Origin: Proteiniphilum saccharofermentans | Lineage (GTDB): Bacteria; Bacteroidota; Bacteroidia; Bacteroidales; Dysgonomonadaceae | Direction of reading: 5' to 3' | Length of the DNA: 64,000 nt | Assembly (NCBI RefSeq): GCF_900095135.1 | Contig: NZ_LT605205.1 | Coordinates: 1,302,001 to 1,366,000 of the forward strand | Shown here: positions 45,130 to 54,156 of the stretch, one piece after another | Layout of the letters: every line of letters starts with the position of its first letter | How positions within the stretch are numbered: the stretch's first letter is position 1 | Made by a program: the position numbers and the translations under genes | The notes under the pieces: generated by a model | What the model was told of the DNA's origin: nothing | Database searches by the model: none | The model's input: the letters and a program-made list of their open reading frames with translations, nothing else

Positions 45130-46482
45130 ATGAGAAGACGAACAATGTTGAAAACAGTAGGAGCGATCTCTTTAACTAGTATAGTTCCCAAAAGAAGTGT
45201 GGCCTCTTCTTTAGAATATAGGGTAGGATCCCGTAAAGAAATTGAGACAGAAATCTTAATTATCGGAGGTGGTACTGCAGGAACAATTGCCGCAATTCAA
45301 GCGGGAAGAACCGGATGCAGTACGATTTTGGTAGAGAATGGAAGCCAGTTAGGAGGAACAACAACTACCGGGGGTGTTTCTTTCCCCGGCTTGTTTCACG
45401 CATGGGGAAAACAAATCATCGAGGGAATAGGATGGGAATTAGTTTCTGAGACCGTGCGTTTCGGTAATGATACTTTTCCTGATTTCAGTATTCCAACCGG
45501 ACGGTGGCATTGGAAACACCAGATTCGATTGAATCCTTATCTGTATGCGTTGCTTGCCGAAGAAAAATGTTTAGAAGCAGGTGTACATATCCGATATTAT
45601 GAAACGCCGATACAGGCAGTCTTTAAAAATGGTCTATGGGAAGTGGATGTTATGGGAAAAGGTATTCATACACGTATTCGCGCTAACCAGCTAATAGATT
45701 GTACCGGAAATGCTTTTGTAACAGCCTTGGCCGGTTTTAAGGTCTTACGTGAAGAAGAAAATCAACCAGGTACACTCCAATTCAAGATTGGGGGTTACGA
45801 TATGGGTAAATTAGATATGAATCTGATTCAGGTGAAATATGATGAGGCTGTAGCAAACGGGAGAGTCTCCAAGATTGATTTTAGGAGTATCAATGCTTTA
45901 TTACAAAATCAGGGTGATAATATCCAGCATATTTTAGGTGCAGATTCCACTACTTCGGAAACCCATACCATTACAAATATAAAAGGTCGTACCTCCCTGT
46001 TGAAAATGCTTCGCTTTCTGAGAACTCTACCAGGATGCGAAAAAGTGCGATTGCTATCTATGCAGACTGAAGCAGGCGTGAGGGAAACGTACCGGATCGA
46101 CGGAGAATATCAAATCACGCATGATGACTACGTCAGTGGAAAAGTACATGAAGACTCTCTTTCTTATTCTTTTTATCCAATAGATTTGCACGACAAGCAT
46201 GGTGTTGTTCCCAAGCATTTGAATGAACACACAGTAGCTACAGTACCTTTGCGGGCATTAATCCCCAGGAATAGTAAAAATCTGTTAGTTGCGGGACGAT
46301 GTGTAAGCAGTGATCGACTTGCCAATTCCGCTCTACGTGTTCAGGCTTCATGTATGGGGATGGGGCAAGCTGCAGCTATTACGGCTGTTATAGCATCAAG
46401 GAAGGGTATTTCTCCCCTGGAAGTTGAGCCCAAAGAGATTAAAGAATTACTACGGAAATATGAAGCAATTGTCCCTGGATGA
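45130..46482 (+). CDS. FAD-dependent oxidoreductase of a SusCD locus
   Basis: A 450-residue flavoprotein of the FAD_oxidored (PF12831) type. The dinucleotide-binding site is EILIIGGGTAGTIAAIQAGR with the following GGTTTTGGVSFPGLF; the C-terminal NLLVAGRCVSSDRLANSALRVQ is the second FAD contact. The N-terminus MRRRTMLKTVGAISLTSIVP resembles a twin-arginine signal, so it may work in the periplasm on the imported sugar. Such enzymes are found in many Bacteroidota loci but few have known substrates. It directly follows the SusD gene by 48 nt. Confidence 0.88.
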   Translation: MRRRTMLKTVGAISLTSIVPKRSVASSLEYRVGSRKEIETEILIIGGGTAGTIAAIQAGRTGCSTILVENGSQLGGTTTTGGVSFPGLFHAWGKQIIEGIGWELVSETVRFGNDTFPDFSIPTGRWHWKHQIRLNPYLYALLAEEKCLEAGVHIRYYETPIQAVFKNGLWEVDVMGKGIHTRIRANQLIDCTGNAFVTALAGFKVLREEENQPGTLQFKIGGYDMGKLDMNLIQVKYDEAVANGRVSKIDFRSINALLQNQGDNIQHILGADSTTSETHTITNIKGRTSLLKMLRFLRTLPGCEKVRLLSMQTEAGVRETYRIDGEYQITHDDYVSGKVHEDSLSYSFYPIDLHDKHGVVPKHLNEHTVATVPLRALIPRNSKNLLVAGRCVSSDRLANSALRVQASCMGMGQAAAITAVIASRKGISPLEVEPKEIKELLRKYEAIVPG

Positions 46483-46549
46483 TTTTGTGATTCTATCCTT
46501 GAGTCCACTCCGAAAAGTCGGGGGAGAATTTAGTTGATAATTCTTTTGT

Positions 46550-46927
46550 ATGATAAATTCGGAGAGGACTCAAATTAATAAAAATATGCTAAGTTTCCTA
46601 TTGATCACACTTCTTGGTATTCAATCCTGTTTTGCGCAAGCGCCTGCCAACCTGACTACCGATTTGTTGGAACATACCGATCGTTTTTTAGGTTACTACA
46701 ACGACGGCATCGGTACCGACCACAGTTCGTTACATGCCAACATGTTCCCGATGGTTTTCGAAATGGAAGTGACCATCCCTGCTAATACAATTGCAGAGGT
46801 GTGGGTGCCTGTATCATTAAAGAAGTTTCAGCTTACAGTTGACGGCAATATATACAAAGGAAAAGTCGAGCAAGGTTTTGTAAAGGTAGAGGTCGGTTCG
46901 GGAAAACATTTGTTCCAGGTCCTTTAG
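46550..46927 (+). pseudogene. GH78 alpha-L-rhamnosidase remnant, internally deleted
   Basis: A 125-residue open frame joining two pieces of an alpha-L-rhamnosidase. Residues about 33-67 (PANLTTDLLEHTDRFLGYYND, GIGTDHSSLHANMFPM) resemble the segment late in the GH78 catalytic domain. Residues about 68-125 (FEMEVTIPANTIAEVWVP, VEVGSGKHLFQV) resemble its C-terminal beta domain. The several hundred residues between and before, including the catalytic acids, are missing. A signal-like start (MLSFLLITLLGIQSCFAQ) is still attached, so a small secreted protein could be made. It closes the SusCD locus. Pseudogene status is inference from domain loss. Confidence 0.75.
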
Positions 46928-46969
46928 AAACATACAAATACCATATCATGCGAATATGCCAAAGACCGC

Positions 46970-47005
46970 ACAAAATATAGCTATTCATTTGAATAAATCA
47001 TCCTG
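46970..47005 (+). repeat. Direct repeat flanking the SusCD locus, right copy
   Basis: The right partner of 38133-38167, same orientation; its core is ATTCATTTGAATAAATCATC. It lies between the rhamnosidase remnant and crcB. Confidence 0.8.
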
Positions 47006-47119
47006 CCGGTTCTGGAAATTGCCGGTCTCTGTTTGATTGCCGAAAGCGTTGTTTTACGGTGATAATATCATGCAGGTATGGCTATTATCCATATCTTTGC
47101 AGCAAAAAGTGCAAACAAT

Positions 47120-47494
47120 ATGTGGAAAGATATATTCTATGTAGGAATCGGAGGCGGGATCGGCAGTATACTCCGGTTCATTGCTTCCCGTCTCGTTGCT
47201 CGGTATGTAGCTGCCGAATGGTTGTTTGCGGGTACGTTGGTTGTCAATATGACCGGATGTTTCCTGATTGGCCTTCTCTCAGGATGGATGCTTGCTCATC
47301 AACCTGAGAACCAGTCATTCCGATTGCTTCTTATCGTGGGATTTTGCGGTGGATATACCACATTCTCTACTTTCGCATTCGAAAATTTACGGCTGATAGA
47401 AGCCAACCAATGGGGATTGTTTGCTTTATATACCTTTACAAGTGTACTTGTAGGTCTGTTGGCCGTGTGGGGAGGAATGAAGCTGGTAAGTTGA
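47120..47494 (+). CDS. crcB: Fluoride channel CrcB/FluC
   Basis: A 124-residue four-helix membrane protein that exports fluoride as a dual-topology dimer. GGGIGSILRF, WLFAGTLVVNMTGCFLIGLL (with the conserved Asn) and GFCGGYTTFSTFAFE are the family signatures. I chose the Met at 47120 (MWKDIFY), which gives the normal length; the open frame from 47078 would add 14 non-conserved residues. No fluoride riboswitch was recognised upstream. A hairpin terminator follows at 47502-47535. Confidence 0.92.
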   Translation: MWKDIFYVGIGGGIGSILRFIASRLVARYVAAEWLFAGTLVVNMTGCFLIGLLSGWMLAHQPENQSFRLLLIVGFCGGYTTFSTFAFENLRLIEANQWGLFALYTFTSVLVGLLAVWGGMKLVS

Positions 47495-47501
47495 TAATAA
47501 A

Positions 47502-47535
47502 AATGCGCCGTACGATTTTTTCCGCACGGCGCATT
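47502..47535. terminator. Terminator between convergent crcB and DUF1080 genes
   Basis: AATGCGCCGT (47502-47511) pairs perfectly with ACGGCGCATT (47526-47535), 10 bp, around a 14-nt loop containing TTTTTT. It lies between two genes that converge and probably serves both. Confidence 0.7.
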
Positions 47536-47557
47536 CCACGTAAGTATCTTATCTCTC

Positions 47558-50500
47558 TTATTGCAGTTCCTTGATACGGATATTCCTGAACTTCACTTTT
47601 GAACCATGTCCCAGAAAACCTATATGGCCGGTCTTATTGAGTAATCCGGGGTGTTCACGTTTATCTATCGTTCCGTTTTTGGACGCTTCGCGGATATTGC
47701 CGTCGAGGATGGTCGTTCCGTTAAGTATCACTTTGATATGATCGCCATTAGCAATCACTTCCTGATAGTTCCATTCACCAACCGGCTTGAGGAATCCCCT
47801 TTTCGCAGGGATTACACCATAGACCGATCCGTGATACTGGTATATTGCCAGTTTCTCATATATAGGCGCATCATTATCCAGAATTTGCAATTCCATCCCT
47901 TGGTAAGCAGCATCCCCCTCCAGCGGTGCGCGGATGCCTAAACCGTTGTTGGCGCCGGGCGTAAGCATGAATTCGAAACGGAAGACAAAATTGTCGAACT
48001 GGTCTTTGGTATAGAGATTACCCCCTGATCCTTTGCTGGGATGTAGCACAATGTTGCCGCTTTCTACTGCATAATCCTTTTTGTTTCCTGTCCACTGGTC
48101 GAGGTTTGTTCCGTCGAAGAGGATGCGAAATCCTTCTTTTTCCTCTTCAGATGATAATTTGAACGGTTCAGGACGAGGTATTTCCTTGATGAAAATGTCG
48201 CGGTAGGCCACTTTACTGCCATGCGCCTGCAACTCAATCTGTTCCACCGGAAAAATAGGCTGGGTCCTGTCCCAGAAGTTCTCCAGGATCACGTTATCGG
48301 TCACCAGTTCTCCGTTCAACCAGACCGATACACGTTCTCCGATCATCCGGATAAGGAAAGTATTCCATTCCCCTACCTTTTGGTCAGCCACCTTGAGCGG
48401 TTTACTCGGGTTTTGCTGGTTATTGTATAATCCACCTGATCCTACTTCTGCGCCCACGTTCGTGCGCGCAGTATCCCATACCTGTACCTGTGGCGTTCCG
48501 CGTAAATAAATCCCTGCATCGGGTTCGGGGCCGGGATAGAGTTTCCAGTCTATCAGCATTTCAAAATCACCATATTGTTTGTCCGTACAGAGGTTATTGT
48601 AGCCTGTCCCGTCGAAAATGATATTGCCGTCTTCAACCTTCCAGTCTCTAGCCGCTTCCTTGTCTGCTTTCGCTTGTGCGGCAGCCAGCTCCCTCTGACT
48701 CATCTTCGCCCGTTTGATGGGATTTTCTACCAAGCCTTTCCAGCCGTCCAGGTTCTTGCCATTGAAGAGTGACACAAACCCTCCTTCGGTGGGATTCTCT
48801 GCCAGGTATTTGACAATGGATTGCCGCTGGTAATCAGCATCGGGATTAGAGAGCGTCTTGCTGACCTTATCCAGGATCCTTGTCGTTTCCGTACCGGCGA
48901 ATGAAGGTTCATTGATGGCTATATTCATTGCGGCCACTGCAGCTGTTTCTTTCAGTGTGGATTCATCCATGTAAGGCGCAACATAGAGTAATGCCTGGTA
49001 TTGACCTGTATTGCCGATCAGCCGAAGTATGTCTTTCTTCTGCTTGTCGGTTTGGGCAAACTGCATTGTCTCACGGAGATAAAGGTATTTGACAGCTCCG
49101 GTCTGTCCGGAGTTACGGATAACCGAGACCAGTGCATCCGTCACCTTTTCCAACTCACGTTTGTCTTTACTGTTACGCGCAATATCCAGCAATGGGTAGA
49201 TTACGTGGAAGGATTTCCAATGGGTAAGCGCATCGAATGCAGCCTCTTTCTCTGCTCCTGTTGCCGTAGCATAAGCATTGGTAATGATATCCATTGCCTG
49301 CCGGGATTCATTGTTTGCCAACGCAGTATAATAGAGATGTTTGTTGGGGGAATTTTTCATCCTTTCCGTTACCAGCGGGAGTTGTCTTTCTACGGGCAAA
49401 TGGCTCAGTGCCGCGTTGATTGCCTGTTGTATGGCGGGAACATATGTAACATCTTCCCGCTCAAGCAAGGTAAACAAGTCGGACAGGTTCTTGTCGGTAG
49501 ACACATCTCTCAGCGTATTGGCCGCAGCGGTCTTTACGGTAGTATTGCTGCTGAACATCTGGTTGTAAACCAAATTATACTGATTTTCCATTTTCCGGTT
49601 GGCGATAAGTTCCAGTATCGCCGTCTTTCCTGTATCACTGCTGTCCTCAAAAACGGAAGCAAGTGTGTAGGAAATATCCCCGTTATAAGCAGACAAGGCA
49701 TCTTTTGCCAATGTGACAGTTTCATCATTGCTGCTTTTAAGGAGAGAAGCCAGTGCAATAAGTGCTTCTTTACCGCCAAGTCTGGCCAGAGACAGTGTGG
49801 CTGCCTTCTGCACCATACTGCCGGAAGAGCGGGCAAGGCGGGCAATCTGTGGAATAGATGCTTTTATATTGTGATTGCCAAGCCAGTAGATAAGTACAGT
49901 CTGCACTTCCGGTGACTTGGTAGAAGCAAGTGTTGTCTGTACCAGTTCAGTCGATTTCCTGTCATCCTGGAACGGATAAAGACTAAGTACTCCTGAAAGG
50001 TAGGTAATATCCCCATCCTTGATGGCATTTTTCAGGACATCCTCTTTTTTTACTGTTGGTTGGGTCAGTATCAGTTTGGTTGCCGCGATCCGGATATCCT
50101 GCTTGCCAAGTTTTTTGCCTGTGGCCAGCAATTTTTCCGCCTCCTTTTTCACCAGTTTAGGTCCGGTGCTATTCAGTCTGCCGAGCAGGGAGATGTACGA
50201 AGCGGTAGCATTATCTTTCCGGTATGCATAACCGGCATTCTCTGCAGCATTGCGTAATACCTTGAGGGATTCTGTACTACCCATATTCCCCAAGGCATTG
50301 AGTAGTACTTTCCGCATCGCTTCCGACGGATTTTGATTAAGGAGACCCAACAAGGCCGGTTCTGCCTTCTGGTAACCGGATTGTCCGATAGCGTTTGCCA
50401 GGTTCAATCTGATTTTTTCATCATTTGAAGCCGTAAGGGCGGCCAGCAATGCATTACCGGCTTTTTCCGTTCCGATAGAGACTAATGCCTGTGCAGCGGG

Positions 50501-50947
50501 GTCGGATAGATATTCATCCCTGAGGAAAGTAGACAGCACATCTACATTGTCGTCTGTGGCAATTGTTCTGAGTTGACGGATCAGGAATGCTTTTACTTCC
50601 TTGTCCAATGGCTGGTTGAGAGCTTTTTCAAAGGCTCCTGCCGCAATGCTGCGGTCAGTATCATCGTTTGCCACGAAATGGGTCCATCCGCTGATGGCGT
50701 AATCGAGGGATTCGTTGCTTTGATTTCCGGGAGGGTTCATCCTGCCGATCAGATCAAGTAAACCCTCCTCGCCGGTAGATACCAGATCGGCTATTACCTG
50801 ATTGTATTTGTGAGGCGTATCGGCCGGCAGTTGGGCCAATGCGTCGGCAATGACGGTAGCTTTTGTCCTTCCTTCCGGCAATTGGGCCTGGATGCCGCTT
50901 GTAATAAGCAGGCCCAGGCAGAGTATAAGTAATTGTATATGTTTCAT
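47558..50947 (-). CDS. HEAT-repeat protein with two DUF1080 domains
   Basis: A 1129-residue secreted protein (signal ending GIQAQ). Residues about 30-720 are a long array of HEAT-like helical pairs (DNVDVLSTFLRDEYLSDPA, EPALLGLLNQNPSEAMRKVL, IALASLLKSSNDETVTLAKD). Two DUF1080 (3-keto-disaccharide hydrolase, PF06439) jelly-roll domains follow: about 725-930 (FVSLFNGKNLDGWKG) and about 940-1128 (FRILFDGTNLDQWTG). DUF1080 enzymes cleave 3-keto-glycosides produced by sugar 3-dehydrogenases. Here two Gfo/Idh/MocA genes follow on the same strand side, supporting that pathway. The role of the HEAT array is unknown. Confidence 0.88.
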   Translation of the reverse strand: MKHIQLLILCLGLLITSGIQAQLPEGRTKATVIADALAQLPADTPHKYNQVIADLVSTGEEGLLDLIGRMNPPGNQSNESLDYAISGWTHFVANDDTDRSIAAGAFEKALNQPLDKEVKAFLIRQLRTIATDDNVDVLSTFLRDEYLSDPAAQALVSIGTEKAGNALLAALTASNDEKIRLNLANAIGQSGYQKAEPALLGLLNQNPSEAMRKVLLNALGNMGSTESLKVLRNAAENAGYAYRKDNATASYISLLGRLNSTGPKLVKKEAEKLLATGKKLGKQDIRIAATKLILTQPTVKKEDVLKNAIKDGDITYLSGVLSLYPFQDDRKSTELVQTTLASTKSPEVQTVLIYWLGNHNIKASIPQIARLARSSGSMVQKAATLSLARLGGKEALIALASLLKSSNDETVTLAKDALSAYNGDISYTLASVFEDSSDTGKTAILELIANRKMENQYNLVYNQMFSSNTTVKTAAANTLRDVSTDKNLSDLFTLLEREDVTYVPAIQQAINAALSHLPVERQLPLVTERMKNSPNKHLYYTALANNESRQAMDIITNAYATATGAEKEAAFDALTHWKSFHVIYPLLDIARNSKDKRELEKVTDALVSVIRNSGQTGAVKYLYLRETMQFAQTDKQKKDILRLIGNTGQYQALLYVAPYMDESTLKETAAVAAMNIAINEPSFAGTETTRILDKVSKTLSNPDADYQRQSIVKYLAENPTEGGFVSLFNGKNLDGWKGLVENPIKRAKMSQRELAAAQAKADKEAARDWKVEDGNIIFDGTGYNNLCTDKQYGDFEMLIDWKLYPGPEPDAGIYLRGTPQVQVWDTARTNVGAEVGSGGLYNNQQNPSKPLKVADQKVGEWNTFLIRMIGERVSVWLNGELVTDNVILENFWDRTQPIFPVEQIELQAHGSKVAYRDIFIKEIPRPEPFKLSSEEEKEGFRILFDGTNLDQWTGNKKDYAVESGNIVLHPSKGSGGNLYTKDQFDNFVFRFEFMLTPGANNGLGIRAPLEGDAAYQGMELQILDNDAPIYEKLAIYQYHGSVYGVIPAKRGFLKPVGEWNYQEVIANGDHIKVILNGTTILDGNIREASKNGTIDKREHPGLLNKTGHIGFLGHGSKVKFRNIRIKELQ

Positions 50948-51074
50948 TTTAGAAATTAAAAATTAATAGTGAAAAGTGAAAAATTAAAGTTTATGATTTG
51001 GGATGACCGTCTGAATTACAAATTAGTAGACAGATAAATCATCACATCGTTAAATCAATAAATCATCACATTAA
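50948..51074. repeat. AT-rich short repeats before the DUF1080 gene
   Basis: AAATTAAAAATT-like and AAATCATCACAT/AAATCAATAAAT units separate the Gfo/Idh gene stop from the HEAT-DUF1080 start. A stretch around 51042-51064 nearly repeats one at 33644-33668. Confidence 0.55.
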
Positions 51075-52328
51075 TTAAATAGTCCAAGGTGCCCGGACGG
51101 GTTGGTCCAGTAGGCGATTGGCTTCGGCATCATTTATAAACAGTTCGTTCACCGGATCGAACTCCAGCGTTCTGTTCAGTTGGAGCGCCACCGTACCCAT
51201 ATTTACAATAGTGCAGGAACGTTGCCCGTTGATCTCATTCAGTGCGAATTTCTGCCTGTTGCGTACGCATTCAAGGAAATCGGTGTTTTGAGCCTGAGGC
51301 TCGGGGAAATCAGCCAGTTTCTTTTCCCAGTCAGGTATATCACATACAAAATTCTTATATACATTCCCGTTCGGTCCTGCAATATAGGGGGTATCCGGTT
51401 CTCCGTAGTCACCTCCCCAGAGAATGATCTGGCAACCGTCTTCATAAGTATATGTGATAGATCTCCATGTCCCCACTGCATCCGGATGCTGTTGCGGTGC
51501 GTCTACTTCCACCTTGACAGGGCTTGTGTTATCTTTGCCCAGCATGTATTGTACGGGATCGATATAATGTTGTCCCATATCACCGAGGCCCCCTCCATCG
51601 TAGTCCCAGTATCCACGGAAGGTCCCGTGTACGCGGTGTGCATTATAGGGCTTGTAGGGAGCCGGTCCGAGCCACATATCGTAATCGAGTTCCTGCGGGA
51701 TTGGTTGCGGCTCCAAGTGTGTTTTCCCTACCCAGAAGAATTTCCAGTCGAATCCGGTATGTTTGCTGATGGTCACTTTCAACGGCCATCCCAGCATGCC
51801 GCTGTCGACCAGTTTTTTGAGGGGTTTCATCGGTGTTCCCAGCCCGTAAAAAGAATCTTTGAACCGGAACCATGTGTTAAGACGGAAGATATTGCCGTGT
51901 TGCGCTATTGCTTCTCTTACCCGTTTTCCTTCTCCGATCGTGCGTGTCATCGGTTTTTCGCAGAAGATGTCTTTTCCTGCCTTTGCCGCTTCCAATGACA
52001 TCAATCCGTGCCAGTGGGGCGGGGTAGCGATGTGTACGATGTCCACATTTTTGTCGAGGATAAGATCCCGGAAATCGTGATAGAGATTGATCTTTTCTTT
52101 TACCATGGCGGCTGCCTTTGAGAGGTGTGTCTTGTCCACATCACACATGGCCACTACGCGCGTGTTGTCATAGGGAATGTGCCCCCGGCCCATTCCGCCT
52201 ACTCCGATGATCCCTTTGGTCAGTTCGTCACTCGGAGCGATCATACCTTTCCCGAGCACGTTTCGGGGAACAATGGTGAGTAATGTAACTCCTCCCATTG
52301 TTTTTAAAAATTGTCTTCTGGAGGTCAT
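51075..52328 (-). CDS. Gfo/Idh/MocA oxidoreductase with Tat-like signal (1)
   Basis: A 417-residue NAD(P)-dependent sugar oxidoreductase. MTSRRQFLKTMGGVTLLTIVP is a twin-arginine-type signal, so it is exported with its cofactor. Nucleotide-binding GIIGVGGMGRGHI, the catalytic-lysine motif FCEKPMTRTIGEGKRVREAI, and DYDGGGLGDMGQHYIDPVQYML with the active-site His are present. It is followed by the DUF1080 protein gene, consistent with oxidation of a glycoside to its 3-keto form in the periplasm. Substrate unproven. A -7 box lies at 52378-52385. Confidence 0.88.
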   Translation of the reverse strand: MTSRRQFLKTMGGVTLLTIVPRNVLGKGMIAPSDELTKGIIGVGGMGRGHIPYDNTRVVAMCDVDKTHLSKAAAMVKEKINLYHDFRDLILDKNVDIVHIATPPHWHGLMSLEAAKAGKDIFCEKPMTRTIGEGKRVREAIAQHGNIFRLNTWFRFKDSFYGLGTPMKPLKKLVDSGMLGWPLKVTISKHTGFDWKFFWVGKTHLEPQPIPQELDYDMWLGPAPYKPYNAHRVHGTFRGYWDYDGGGLGDMGQHYIDPVQYMLGKDNTSPVKVEVDAPQQHPDAVGTWRSITYTYEDGCQIILWGGDYGEPDTPYIAGPNGNVYKNFVCDIPDWEKKLADFPEPQAQNTDFLECVRNRQKFALNEINGQRSCTIVNMGTVALQLNRTLEFDPVNELFINDAEANRLLDQPVRAPWTI

Positions 52329-52377
52329 TGATAATTTAAAATTTAGTTGTTTTAGGTGTGTATAAAATCAATTTTTA

Positions 52378-52385
52378 CAAAAATA
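52378..52385 (-). promoter_or_regulatory. -7 box candidate for the Gfo/Idh (1) gene
   Basis: TATTTTTG on the minus strand, an exact TAnnTTTG match, 50 nt from the start codon and after the terminator of the gene upstream. Confidence 0.4.
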
Positions 52386-52460
52386 GTCTTTTTTGTAATA
52401 AAAGAGATGAAATCACAGGGTGAAATCCGGAGAAAATGGACTACAGAATTATCTGATTAT

Positions 52461-52492
52461 AATAAAAGAGACCTCCATGGATGGGTCTCTTT
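52461..52492 (-). terminator. Terminator after the Gfo/Idh (2) gene
   Basis: AAAGAGACC (52465-52473) pairs with GGTCTCTTT (52484-52492). On the minus strand it is followed by TTATTAT. It separates the two Gfo/Idh transcription units. Confidence 0.7.
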
Positions 52493-52499
52493 CGATTTT

Positions 52500-53864
52500 T
52501 TACTCTTTGTGAGGAATACCAGCTAGAGGAATAGTCTCCGGAATACCTTCAATTTTTCCCATGCTGTAAGTTTTTGGCCCCAGATATAGATCGGAATTCA
52601 TGATCTCCTCCCTGGTAACATCTTTTCCCGTGTAAGCGGCTATTCTACCCATAATGGCCACAAGCGTGGAATTGGCCTGGTCTTCTCCGTCGTTGATGGT
52701 GCTCCCTGTCCTTATGGCAGTCACTAAATTAATGTGTTCCTGTACGAAAGGATTGGTTACGTACCATTCCGACTGCATATCGTTTTCGGCAGGGTGGGGA
52801 TACTCCCAGATCATATTACCCTTCAGGTCATATAATTTACCCGCTGCGTCGGCATAGCCTTGCGTGCAATTGATCTGCTCGACCTTTCCGTTGGAACAGC
52901 CATCTATCTGCCTTGCTGCGCAGTGGGTTCTCATCCCGCTTTCATACAGGTATTCGATGCTGAAAAAATCATATTGGTCGCCGGTAACCCTTCTCTGACG
53001 TCCGCCCCATCCGGTAGCTTTTACAGGATATTCGTCCAGGTACCAGTTCATCACATCTATCTCGTGGATAAATTGCTCCGCAATATGGTCTCCCGATAAC
53101 CAGCAGAAATTCACCCAGTTCCTTAACATATATTCCATATCCGACCACTCCGGCCTTCTGCTGCGAAACCATAATGCACCACCGTTCCTGATAATATGCG
53201 CACCTGTAATCTCTCCAATCTCTCCGTTCAATACCCTACGACGTGTTTCCATGTAATCCTTCTGGGAACGGCGGATGGTCCCGCTGATAACATTCAGTCT
53301 CATGGATTCAGCTCTTTTCATTGAAGCCAGCACTTTACGTACGCCTGTCGGATCTACGGCGATCGGTTTTTCCATGAAGATATGCTTTCTTGCGTTCACG
53401 GCAGCTTCTACATGCGCAGGCCTGAAATGAGGAGGAGTGCAAAGTAATACGACATCTACTCCCGAGTCAATTACTTTCTCATAACTGTCGAACCCTATGA
53501 AACAGTTCTCATCGGGTATCTCCACGTTCTTTTGTTTTTTCAGAATTTCCCGGCATGCATCCATCTTATCCTGAAAAACATCCCCCAGAGCCGTTATCTG
53601 CAAATTAGGGCCGGCATTCAGGAAATCGACCGCAGCTCCCGTACCCCGGCCTCCGCATCCGATCAGTCCTGCCTTAAGCACTTTCCCGTCAGGTGCTTGG
53701 TCAAGTAATGCGGGAAGTTGTAATTCTTCTCCTTTCTCTTTCCCTTTTTTTTGCGATGTACATGAACTTAACATGGGAATTCCTCCCATTATGCCTACAG
53801 TTCCGATTGTAGCTGAGCCTTTCAGAAAGTTCCTTCGTGTTAATAATGGATCATTTAGTTGCAT
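52500..53864 (-). CDS. Gfo/Idh/MocA oxidoreductase, exported lipoprotein (2)
   Basis: A 454-residue member. The N-terminus TRRNFLKGSATIGTVGIMGG ends in a lipobox-like MLSSC, so it is a Tat-exported lipoprotein. Rossmann motif LKAGLIGCGGRGTGAAVDF, catalytic Lys in IFMEKPIAVDPTG, and WLSGDHIAEQFIHEIDVMNWYL with the conserved His. It is related to but clearly distinct from the one at 51075-52328. It has its own terminator and a probable promoter in the 53865-54156 region, so it is regulated separately. Substrate unknown. Confidence 0.87.
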   Translation of the reverse strand: MQLNDPLLTRRNFLKGSATIGTVGIMGGIPMLSSCTSQKKGKEKGEELQLPALLDQAPDGKVLKAGLIGCGGRGTGAAVDFLNAGPNLQITALGDVFQDKMDACREILKKQKNVEIPDENCFIGFDSYEKVIDSGVDVVLLCTPPHFRPAHVEAAVNARKHIFMEKPIAVDPTGVRKVLASMKRAESMRLNVISGTIRRSQKDYMETRRRVLNGEIGEITGAHIIRNGGALWFRSRRPEWSDMEYMLRNWVNFCWLSGDHIAEQFIHEIDVMNWYLDEYPVKATGWGGRQRRVTGDQYDFFSIEYLYESGMRTHCAARQIDGCSNGKVEQINCTQGYADAAGKLYDLKGNMIWEYPHPAENDMQSEWYVTNPFVQEHINLVTAIRTGSTINDGEDQANSTLVAIMGRIAAYTGKDVTREEIMNSDLYLGPKTYSMGKIEGIPETIPLAGIPHKE

Positions 53865-54025
53865 TGTGTTATATTTTTAGATTTGTTTTAGTAAAAGGGT
53901 ACTGCTCTATCTATGAGATATTTGTGCAGATATTTCTTGGCGATTACTCTCCTCGTACAGTGATTCTGTCCGGAATTATTTCGCACCTCTGACTCGTTTA
54001 GAATATTGTATGGATGATCACAAAC

Positions 54026-54059
54026 CAAAGGTATTGAATATTAACCAAACAATACCTTT
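54026..54059 (-). promoter_or_regulatory. -7 box inside a hairpin upstream of Gfo/Idh (2)
   Basis: AAAGGTATTG (54027-54036) pairs with CAATACCTTT (54050-54059), 10 bp, 13-nt loop. One arm contains the exact -7 match TACCTTTG (minus strand, 54026-54033). Promoter and inverted repeat overlap, as at a repressor operator; it lies 162 nt upstream of the gene. Confidence 0.4.
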
Positions 54060-54156
54060 ATTTGCGCAAAAAAGGTTTCTGAAAAAGTAAAACTCCGGGA
54101 ATGAAATTTAGTATTAATACGTGTGAACTCCCGAAGTTTTTATAAAAATAGAAAAA

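Noticed and set aside
46928-47119. Fluoride riboswitch ahead of crcB.
   Set aside because: I could not find the conserved pseudoknot pattern. A covariance-model search would settle it.
49001-49915. 304-residue plus-strand frame inside the HEAT-DUF1080 gene.
   Set aside because: Antisense shadow; low-complexity composition rich in Cys, Gln and Arg and no recognisable motif.
51180-51998. 272-residue plus-strand frame inside the Gfo/Idh (1) gene.
   Set aside because: Antisense shadow of a well-supported enzyme gene.
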